A program made the position numbers and the translations under genes. The notes below the pieces were generated by a model. The model was not told the DNA's origin. It made no database searches and saw only the letters and a list, made by a program, of their open reading frames with translations. This document shows positions 55,154-64,000 of a stretch of 64,000 nucleotides of DNA, in pieces (position 1 is the stretch's first letter; the number at the start of each line of letters is the position of its first letter). This stretch comes from Sipunculus nudus. Its lineage: Eukaryota; Annelida; Sipuncula; Golfingiida; Sipunculidae. The DNA lies in contig CM049308.1 of assembly GCA_026874595.1 (NCBI GenBank), positions 19,629,867-19,693,866 on the forward strand, in the 5' to 3' direction.

Positions 55154-55352
55154 AAGAAGTATTTGATTATTCACCGCCCCTTTCTATGCACCCTTCACAA
55201 AAGAAAAGAAATCGCAGCGACATACAGGCACAGATCAAAACACCTGCTGACCAACTACAAATACGCTGGATCATCTATAAGGAGCCCCGACAAGACCGAG
55301 CAGTGTTCCTGACGAGTGAGAGCCCATTACGAAAAAGAGCTATCAAACACAT
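55154..55352 (+). CDS. Candidate internal exon, product unknown
   Basis: One of the better isolated exon candidates: acceptor AACCTTTGCTTATAG, 199 bases open in one frame (two bases, 65 codons, two bases) and a consensus donor GTAAGT at 55353. The translation is charged and soluble-looking (FDYSPPLSMHPSQKKRNRSD, IQAQIKTPADQLQIRWIIYK, EPRQDRAVFLTSESPLRKRA). GC content is above that of the flanks. It lies in the spacer between the inverted arms B and B'. No adjoining exon in a compatible phase was found; a short stretch at 55683-55738 between TATGTTAG and GTAAGT needs a different phase. No family was recognised. Confidence 0.4.
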
Positions 55353-57755
55353 GTAAGTGTGTTAGGGCCTGAAATATATGTATTACAGCTCCTTAAATTA
55401 GTTGAGTACTTTAAAACCCCATGGTTTTGCAACAATCTTGATATATATATATATATTTATATGGCGACCTACCGACCTTGTACACTGTGCTTTACCCAAG
55501 GGTAACAAAGGACAGTTATTGCCATAATTTTCATCTGATTTTGTTCGAAAAACTTAAACTGATTAAGATGTCATAATACCAAAGGAAATTATGTTATTAT
55601 TCAATGTAAAGAACCGATCAAACAAAAGGCTTCGTACTTCCTATATCTTTCGTTTTCTAAAGCCTATCTGTGTATATGTTAGGCTCCAAGTCGGGTCACA
55701 CAGTTAATGGTCAACATGTGACTCCATTAGTCAAGTATGGTAAGTATGCTTGTGTCATCTTTACTCCAAAATTAGGTTCTTATTTTCTAAAGTGGAGAAA
55801 ATGCGATCACGCGATGTCTGCTGTTAATAAAAGCAAAGTGACAAGTGCACTCTTAACAGGCGAGAACTCAAAAACTGCTAAAAACTATCATTTTTATTTT
55901 AGGGATGTTCCCGGAATGCCCCATTGAAAATCAACCTAGTACGTCTGATTATCATAAAAAGGAAACCTCGTTTTTCCACAAAGGAACAGACATAATGTTG
56001 ATAGCAGTTTAAGAGTCTTCGTTTGGATTTATCCGATTAAGTCTTCCGGAAAAATTGCGGACATTTGTATGTACTTTGATAGAACAGCGTGTATAAATGA
56101 GACTACAAAAATCCCTCACGTACCTTAAGGCCTTCAACCTTAAAGTTCCCGCCGGTGCTTTTGGCATAATTGTGAATTGTCGCTTAAATCTCAGAGAAAA
56201 TTCCTAATCCAGTTTATATAAAACCTAAGATAAAGAAGGCTTAATAATAAAAAATCATTCTTTTCATAAGGATACCTTCTTCCTTTTCAATTTAGACAAT
56301 GCCGACAATAGGCCATGGACCTAAATGTATTAAAAAAATAAAAGATCTGTGCTTTTAAAATGTCCTATGATCAGATTCTTACGACTTGCCATCTACATCA
56401 GCCACTTCCGGGTGGATAAATATACCATCGTCAGATTAGAACGAAGGGTCTGCTTGGCCAAGTTTAGTAGATAATCTATAGATAGGTATTTTATATTCGG
56501 TGCTGCCACTCTGGATTTAATTGAAAAAAAGGTGCATAATCTTAAAAGAAAAAACTATAAATTGTCGGGGAAAAGTATGACAAAGGCATAATTTAAAGGG
56601 AAATAGTGCAATTTTTGTACAATTTTACCACATGCGATACTTCTAAACAAGCTTTGGGTATGGAATGTATAGAGTCTATAATACCAGAAACAGTGTATTT
56701 ACATTCTGATTGGAAATTTAGTAATATTATAACCATGATGCCCTGTGTGGGTGTTGTACAGTGCAGTACGCATCGCCCAACTCGGAATTCTGCGAAACTG
56801 CTTGCAGGTGGACGACATTCATATCATGACGTGACGTCATATTATTATTATTACTATTAATATTATTATTTTTATCAGTACTATTTATTATTTTGTTTAT
56901 ATTCATTTCAACTTTTTTTGCATAATAATCACGTGTTTTATTTGGCTTTATTTAGCTTTATTGAGTTACCTACGTTTATTTTGTCCGAGTGAGGCACGAA
57001 ATGGTGGACAGAAAAGTACTTAAGCAGCAAACATGGGCGAACTTTAAAATAATTTTTAACTGGTAATCCTATGCGCTGGAGTCCAACGACTATTACTTTT
57101 ATCCGTGTAAGGGACAAAATTCAACACCCGGGTAAACATACCACTGGCATTTTTTTGGTCACCTAGCAACGCAGGCTTTGTCTACATGCCACTGGGAACG
57201 TTAACGGGCAGAATGGATGTGTGTTATAAGAATTCCTTTCCTTATTCAGATTTCCTTATTCTTGGTTTATTCTTTGCTCCTAAGGTACTACTGAAGGCGT
57301 CCATTGATATCCAGATTTTGGTATGAGTTCTTTCAAGTTTAGTTTGTATGGAAACAATGTAAGATCCTACTGAGCTTTCGGGTACACCTAATATCTCATA
57401 CAACAGTCGGCGCCCACAGCAGAATACCAGACATCACAAACCTTGGAAACCAACAACATCCAGAAAAAAAAAAAACGGTCTCACCAACTACATCCTAGAC
57501 TGATTCATCATCGAAGATTCTGTTTGGTATTACTGTTCTGCCTGTGTGGACGAGGAAGGGTAGGCAATTTATGAGATTAATACAACTAGCGTTATATACA
57601 TAATTTCAACATGAGACCCGTGACACCCGGTTGTTAGTGTGTTCGCGAAATTGCTGCCCCACGAGTGATTTCAAGAAACCACCATGATATGAAATTACAT
57701 ATTATTCTCACTTCAAAAACCAACAACAGGATAAACCTTTGCCCCTGCTCCTTAT
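55353..57755. other. Gene-free stretch
   Basis: Short (AT)n near 55441-55460 and a (TTA)n-like tract near 56841-56875. The 84-86 codon frames lack supporting signals. A 46-codon frame near 57365-57505 rich in N, R, K and P is unsupported. Confidence 0.35.
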
Positions 57756-58004
57756 TTGCCATTATTACCGCCATTAGTTCTCAAGGATTCCTCACACACT
57801 TCCACGAGAGACTTCCTGGCCAAAGTTTTAATTAACTATCATAGAGACAAATCCACTGAGAAACCAACCTTCCGACTCAACGGTCACCGAATTTCCCCAG
57901 ATGAACGACCTAGGGTGTCCAAATCAAAATACGTCATACGATATCTGGCGGCAAATCAGACGAATTTTGTACGTGATGGCATTGCTTTGCATGATCTCAC
58001 TTAA
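57756..58004 (+). other. Open frame C sharing a motif with the minus-strand frame at 58477-58839
   Basis: An 82-codon frame with RLNGHRISPDERPRVSKSKY. The minus-strand frame at 58477-58839 contains ALHGHGISPDGRTRVSKSQI, so the two stretches are inverted relatives at DNA level (AATTTCCCCAGATG, CTAGGGTGTCCAAATCA, or AACTAGGGTGTCC in the other). The shared reading GH-ISPD-R-RVSKS is conserved, which could mean a decayed coding repeat, but I recognise no family. Confidence 0.3.
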
Positions 58005-58337
58005 ACAACTAGTGGCCTTTCAAATTTCGTAATACATCACTTCCGGTCATATGGTCTTTACGTTTAGCAACGTGGGTACTTGTGGCTTGTTTACTAATAA
58101 CATCTTGATAAACACACATTTCAGCACATCACAAAGGCATTTAATCCTATGTTTTATACTTGATTTAAAGCGTTGTTTCCAACACAAGCCTTGTTGTATA
58201 AAACTTTAAACCAAAACGACGTGAGGTCCAAATACATTGGTTTTGCCCTTTAAACCAATGAAAGGAACAGACGGCTACAAATATACATTTATCAACGGCC
58301 ATCGGATAGATACCATGTCATATCTCCGTTTGGATAC

Positions 58338-58672
58338 TAAGTTATTGCAAGTTACAAATTACTAATTATACAAAAATGGTTAAATCCGATTGACAGAATA
58401 TAAAAAAAAAACTATTTTATGTGCTTCAGTGGTATTTAGAACAGTTCTAGGACGATCTCTTGAACAGCCTAAGCCATTAAACCATTTGAGCAGAAAATCG
58501 TCCCCGCCAATAGCCAATTACATGTTTCCAGTAGAAGTGGTAGCCAACAATTTCCACGGTTAATCTGTCTGGTCCTCGCAGGTATAACGACCATAAGTAT
58601 ATGCTCAGAGTGATTAGATGAGGATTCATCAGGCACAGTACAGTCTCAATTGATTTCGAGTGATGTTCCTGT
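58338..58672 (-). repeat. Block A' (inverted partner of 52905-53246)
   Basis: Reverse complement of block A with moderate divergence. It is the coding-side tail of the minus-strand frame 58477-58839 (NPHLITLSIYLWSLYL, WKHVIGYWRGRFSAQMV). In block A the equivalent reading is interrupted by a stop after WQHVIAYWR. Confidence 0.8.
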
Positions 58673-58839
58673 TCATATTCTAACAGTGCATATATTTCTC
58701 TTGTTGTGCAAAAAATTTGTGATTTGGACACCCTAGTTCGGCCATCTGGGGAAATTCCGTGACCGTGGAGAGCGAAGGTTTGTTCTTCAGAATAACATAA
58801 AAGTTCAAACAATTTTCCAAAATGCTTGAGGAACACCAC
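58477..58839 (-). other. 120-codon open frame spanning C' and A', unknown
   Basis: The N-terminal part shares ISPDGRTRVSKS with frame C (57756-58004) and the C-terminal part shares its reading with block A (52905). It is therefore assembled from two repeated modules and is best seen as a decayed mobile-element protein of unknown type rather than a host gene. A hydrophobic stretch (LITLSIYLWSLYL) lies near residue 75. No catalytic motif is visible. Confidence 0.3.
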
Positions 58840-58928
58840 TCCAACATCTTACATGTTCGGCTGATATATACGTTCGAGAGTTGAGCTTCGTCAATATCTT
58901 AAAATTATATATAAAAAGTAGGGACATG

Positions 58929-59591
58929 AAAAGCTGGCATTAATAAAAATGTCTCAGAAACAAGAGAAGCTTATTTATGTGTCTTAATATGACTAAAAGC
59001 GGGTTCTTTTCCATAAAGTCGACTTAATATTGTGTAAGTCTTTGGCATTTACAGCGATATATATTGTCAACCGAGACGAGAGAGCTCACATGTTTAAATC
59101 TATAAAATATTGACACAACGGTTCCGCGAAGAAAACAATGGTTCTTGTCAATGTTTTTGTGTGTGTTTTCCCGCACGATATCTGTCATTTAAGGGCATAT
59201 CCTATCCATTTCACTAAAACTTTTTACCTTTAGGTCACGCAAACGAATACCACTTTTACCAATATTCCTTTATGATATATCAGAGGTGATACCACTATAC
59301 AGATGACACACCTGTAGAGTATATCAAAGGTTTTACCGTTCCCTTTGTCCTGACAGGTAACACACAGGGGTGTCAGTCAGTGGTATACTTTCTAAATCAG
59401 ACATGACTTAATCATTACGATTTTACTCATATTCCAGATGTCTGCGTAAAAATATGTTATTTTAGGAATTAGCGGTTTTCTATGTATTTTTAAAACAACG
59501 TCATTATACCTGCCTGATAGGACTGGTACTTTTATATAGGGACATTGCTTCCGTAAATATGCTAAAGATTGTATAAACATACATAAACAAA

Positions 59592-59633
<42 letters not shown>

Positions 59634-59679
59634 ATATATATATACAGAAAAAAAGGAACACGAGCTATCTTACATATTT

Positions 59680-59727
<48 letters not shown>

Positions 59728-60306
59728 ATATCCCTTTTATGTATCATCCTATATGCTTCGTACTAGAACTCTAGGTTAACCGAGATACTGTCTTCTCATG
59801 TACACCAAAAAAAATTAGTTTGAGCTTTTATTTCTTTATGAATAAATGGTTTGCATTTAAGAAAAAAAATTGTAATTCCTGGATATGAGCGTCTGGTCAG
59901 GTTCAATCGATTAATAAAGCTTCTAACAATAATACTTTTAAAATATACCACCATCGATTACAAGAAGCGCTATTCTCAATTAATGGACTTTATAAAGGAC
60001 TTGACCTTAAATAGAATCGTCATCGTGCATCGTTTTATGTAAGATATCTTAAGTTAATCTTTCCAATCATAAAAGGTTACAACAATCTCTAATAAATATA
60101 ACACCAAGCAGAAACAAAGAAATGCCTTCATCGGTTACACTTGTGACCCAAGATCTCATTTGGAATGCTCTGTTCTAAAGTGAAAAATGCCTTTCTTCAA
60201 AGAATGAACAAAAATATATGAGACACAATAGGAAGGAATATTGCCCCATGAAAAGAAAGGTCGAAAGTTTCCCGATGGTAATTCAGATAGTTTGTCGTCC
60301 ATTATG
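58929..60306 (-). repeat. Right arm (B') of the large inverted repeat
   Basis: Reverse complement of 53477-54840, from AAAAGCTGGCATTAATAAA to GTTTGTCGTCCATTATG. Includes an interrupted (AT)n at 59594-59645 and (CT)n at 59689-59727. Differences from the left arm are spread out, so the arms are not freshly copied or recently gene-converted. Confidence 0.9.
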
Positions 60307-60480
60307 AAAACGCAGTTTTATAATGGCCAGAACGCTTGACCTATGACCGTAGAGATCGTAGGTTCATGCCCAGTCTGGACTATTCTTCCATTCAGGACCA
60401 TTGGCCAAGGTCATCACGTGATAATGTAGAATAAATCAGACCGACCCACGGTCGCCATTGCGCCTGCTACGGTATGAAAA
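60307..60480 (+). mobile_element. tRNA-derived SINE-like element abutting arm B'
   Basis: TATAATGGCCAGAACGCTTG (A-box-like), then GATCGTAGGTTCATGCCC (B box with GGTTCATGCC) and a body ending near CTGCTACGGTATG. It begins right where similarity between the inverted arms stops, so it may have inserted at or defined the arm border. The tRNA-like fold is degraded. Confidence 0.4.
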
Positions 60481-61676
60481 CAGACTCGAAACGACAGGTA
60501 CGACAAGTGTAAAAGGAGAAAAGACTTTCTTAAGTTCCCTTCTACTGTGATACTTTAAGATATACAATAATCTAAGTATAATAAGTAAAACAAGTCAATT
60601 TTCCTATTTCAGATTTCATAAGATTTTGGCCTGGGGACTAGGACCTGTACAAAGAAGGCATCACCAAAACTGGTATATAGACTCGTGTCACGTTTTATGT
60701 CAACAGAAAAATGATCAAATATTAAAACATTAGGGGTACATTAAGTAGCTGCAAATCAGTTCAAATCAAATCAGAGACTTTAATTTCTTTCCAACACCTA
60801 TGTACTTAGGAATATATTTTATCGTTTAGAACTCTATATGTGTAGAAATATTGTGTACATTAAATCAAATTAAAACACCGTTTATTTTTATCAGCCACTT
60901 CATTTTACATATAATTACCGCGGTATTTATTAACGTCACGGAACAGATTAATGTAACATCGGCAACTTGACATGATAAATGACAACAAATTTCATTTATT
61001 TCATGGACCTTAAATTGCTCTAGAATTCTTTAGTAGAATTAGGGCAGCTATCATTAGCACCCAGACTTAGATTGCTTTATAAACATACATGCAGCGTCAT
61101 ACGTGTCCTCTAATCTTGAGAACAGCAGGAATTTCCGGGTCCTGACTGCGTCACATCGGGTCATTACTGGGTTTCTTTCTTAAACCCTCATCAGCAATAA
61201 CAAGCTAAATAAAGTCCGGGTTAAAACTTTGAACACGATTCAGGATTCATCAAGGTTTAAATATCATTAATCTCCTTCTGCAGACGGCTACAGGAAAAAC
61301 CCCTTTCAGCGGGATTTAAAAGGTCTTTTCAATAAGCTTACAATGTCTATACCGTTAGATATCTTATGTGCGGTTTACTGAGGAAAGGCTTTGGACGCAG
61401 TCATATTACATTATATAGGGTACCGCTAAAGTCGGTCATCAATGCTAAAATTCATTGTATGTAGGCTTGAAGTCTTATTCAGTTGCAGTTTGATCCCAAA
61501 GGATGACATAGCTATGATTCCAGACCAAACCACTCATCCGAAGACACTTCTGACCAAGGTGATACTGACAAGTCAGTGGACATTTAACTGATACACGGAT
61601 TTAGGGAGGGGGCCATGTAATGGTCCTGGTTTGTCATTTTTTATTTTGTTTTCTATAGATCAGTTAAGACGAGTGA
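60481..61676. other. Gene-free stretch
   Basis: No supported feature is seen. Confidence 0.4.
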
Positions 61677-62399
61677 CTGACTCAAAGGTGAATTTGGCTT
61701 TACATTTATTTACTTATTGAGCAGCTTAAATATAGATCAAAATTGTCGGTTAGTTTCTTTTCTTTATGAATGTAAAATTTTCAGAGTACTTTCGTATTTT
61801 CGACAATTAGGAAATAATCATGTTTGTAAGGAACATTTTAGATTATCCTAAATGGCACTCAACGTGAGTAGTTCAGGTCATACTTGGGTCTTCGTTTTTC
61901 AATGTTTGTTGAAAGCCTTAGTTACAAATTCAGAGGAAAAATGGCCAAGATTTAAAGAGATATATATTCATACCTTCCACACGCAACGGATATACAGTCA
62001 TCCTATACATCCTTTCGTGTAATCGCTGCTGTCTATGGCAAGGTTCAAATTGGCAGACCACTGAAAGCGTATCGTGAATCCAGCCCAAATTTGCATCACC
62101 AGCTCTCGTTGGTTTGAAAACACCCGTTATGGCTTAGGGCCAAAAATCAGACAAAACGAAAGCTTGTGTCACACGTTTGAATTTGGGCTGGATGCACAAT
62201 GGGTACAAACGCTTGTGAGGAGCGTAATGTATCTGTGACAATGTAAGGTTGTCGAATCCTACCAAATGCAAACAGCTAGATATCTTTGTAAGAAGTAATA
62301 AGAATTCACACAGATTCTCGCATATTATCGGCTAACTGAAAACGGGCCGGATTTGAGGATATCTGTCATAGAGACGCCCAAGCCAATGCAAAAGAAAAT
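61677..62399 (+). repeat. 0.7-kb direct duplication, copy 2
   Basis: Partner of 50639-51325, with the same nested inverted repeat (ATCCAGCCCAAATTTG / AATTTGGGCTGGATGCAC; the outer arm is mutated on the left side). The copies are in the same orientation, 11 kb apart, on either side of the A/B inverted system. Confidence 0.85.
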
Positions 62400-62579
62400 T
62401 AGACGACCATAGGCCGAACGCTTGCCGGAAGTTGAAATGACAAACAGATGGAGAGACAGAACAAACTGTCGGTTTTCTAACAATTGAGTGACTTTCAGAG
62501 CAACTGGTGAAAAGTTAGGCCTGTTGAACGACATATACCACACAAAAGAACATGAAAGCAGACAAAGCTGAAAACAAAT

Positions 62580-63500
62580 GACAAACAGACAGACATACTG
62601 ACAAAGTGACACAAGGTATAGACCAGATGACTTAACCAGGTTATGGATAAGACTCAGAGGAAGAAAATAAGCTATAGTTTATGTAACTGAGGTTTATATT
62701 TTGAAGATATGGCCACAAATTTAATATTTCAGAAGGTCGTGTGCAGCGCTCCCTAGTGGCAATATCCAGAAAATAAAAAAAATCTATTTTGAGATATTAG
62801 TGTAAGGCATAACATGTACCAGTTTCAAAAGGATTCCTTCAAAACTGTGGCCTGAAGAATGGTATATGTAAGACACAAGAACCAGCAAGCAGGCGAAATT
62901 GAGGACAACTGACAAACAAACAGACATACTGACAAAGAGACACAAGATTGAGACCAGATCACTTGACCAGGTTATGGAGACGACCCAGGGAAAGAAAATA
63001 AGTTGTACTTAATGTTACTGAGGTTTATAGTTCTGGAGATATGGGCAAAACATGAAATGTTGGGAAGGTTCGAATGCAGCGCCCCCTAGCTTCCATATCC
63101 GGAAAATGAAAAATACATTTCGAGATATTACTGTAAGACATAAGATGTACCAGTTTCAAAACGATTCCTGCAAAACATAGCCTTTAGAATGCTATAAGTA
63201 AAATACAAAAACCAGAAAGCAGGTGAATTTGAGGAGAACTGACAAACAGACAGACATACTGACAAAGTGACACAAAGCTGAGACCAGATGACTTACTCAG
63301 CTTATGGAAAAGACCCAGAGGAAGAAAATAAGCTAAAATTTCTGTAATTGAGGTTTATAATTTTCGAGATATGGCCCAAAAATGATATGTTGGGGAAATT
63401 CGAGTGCAGCGCCCCCTAGCGGCCATATCTCGAAAATGAAAAAAAAAAACTGTTTCGAGATATTAGTGTAAGAAATAAGATATATCAGTTTCAAAATGAT
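62580..63500 (+). repeat. 330-bp tandem repeat, about 2.8 units
   Basis: Units start at GACAAACAGACAGACATACT (62580, 62911, 63241), spacing 331 and 330. Shared blocks include GACCAGATGACTTAMYCAG, GAAGAAAATAAGCTA, TGAGGTTTATA, GCAGCGCYCCCTAG and GAGATATTAGTGTAAG. The last unit decays at about 63500 into a short region of GATATCTCGAAATATCTCG palindromes. The 95-codon minus frame across the start is unsupported. Confidence 0.9.
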
Positions 63501-64000
63501 TACTGCATATTTGTGAAATCTAGGCTATCACTAAGCGATATCTCGAAATATCTCGTTTGATGAGATATTGTACGAGATATTGCGACACTTCAAATTAATC
63601 AAACAATACTACTTGTATGCTACCTGATGCAAAAAACTAGATCTCTGTAGCTTTAAAACTAACAAAGTTAGAAAAATAAGACCTCTTATTTTTGAATATC
63701 ATGACTTTTTCCCAAAAATGCGTCACCATGGTTACCGCAAATTTGAGGCTGCTATACACCAAAATAAAGGCCTTGGAATGACAATTAAAATGAACTACAG
63801 TTGAAGTAGATACGACTAACAGTGACAAAGATATGAAGGAAAACCGTTTTGCAAACTTTTGATGACCTTGACCTTGACCGTTGACTGATAATGACAAAAT
63901 TCAATAGGCTTCTGGCACTTTTGGTTGTTCATCAACTGTGTAAGTTTGAAAGCGATCGCTGCAAAACTGTGCATTTGCGGGTGGAGACAGACAGACAAAC
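63501..64000. other. Dispersed-repeat end with ACCTTGACC and GACAGACAGACA motifs
   Basis: TGACCTTGACCTTGACCG, then a GTTCATCAACTGTGTAAGTT and GCGATCGCTGCAAAACTG block, ending GACAGACAGACAAAC. This combination is frequent in bivalve intergenic DNA (general knowledge). The element continues past the window. The minus-strand frames of 86 and 60 codons are not convincing. Confidence 0.4.

Noticed and set aside
1-64000. CRISPR arrays, bacterial operons, integrons or phage genes
   Set aside because: No regularly spaced short repeats with unique spacers, no ribosome-binding-site-led gene series, and the coding style, SINEs and microsatellites are those of an animal nuclear genome.

Overview
This window looks like intergenic or intronic DNA from a repeat-rich animal nuclear genome. 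It is AT-rich, has no dense gene array, no operons and no long open reading frames (the longest ATG-started frame is 162 codons and does not look like a gene). It is full of (AT)n microsatellites, G/C homopolymers and nested transposon relics. The repeat styles suggest a mollusc, most likely a bivalve: tRNA-derived SINEs, a non-autonomous Helentron-like element with a 300-bp tandem core, CR1/Rex1-style LINE relics and long poly-(AT). This is inference, because no species marker is visible.

Layout. 0-5 kb: three phase-compatible coding-looking segments (685-867, 2624-2847, 4724-4885) end in a stop and two AATAAA signals, possibly the 3' end of an unidentified plus-strand gene. They are interleaved with a clean piggyBac-type MITE (1404-1670) and several SINEs. 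5-19 kb: AT-rich DNA with minisatellites, two MITEs with terminal inverted repeats (9060-9370, 11425-11867), a diverged 0.6-kb direct repeat and a possible two-exon gene end at 18.3-18.8 kb. 20-26 kb: a 2.56-kb hAT-type element with a perfect 8-bp target duplication (20342-22899). Its 1.6-kb core is repeated at 23.75-25.69 kb. 27-34 kb: compound microsatellite, the 3' end of a LINE (29935-30537), a candidate terminal exon (31659-31865) and more SINEs.

41.5-48 kb is the best part. One LINE reverse transcriptase relic is split into three collinear pieces (41488-41836, 43501-43707, 47051-48010). The cause is two insertions. The right-hand one (43708-47048) has a terminal/subterminal inverted repeat, a 3' hairpin followed by CTAG, no target duplication and a core of about eleven 300-bp tandem units. 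This is the architecture of a non-autonomous Helentron (HINE).

50-64 kb: a 0.7-kb direct duplication lies 11 kb apart (50639/61677). It surrounds a large inverted repeat with 1.37-kb arms (53477-54840 and 58929-60306) whose accessory block is permuted. A good-looking isolated exon candidate lies at 55154-55352. The window ends in a 330-bp tandem array.

All coding calls other than the LINE relics are tentative. They rest on open frames and splice-site appearance only, and no product could be recognised.
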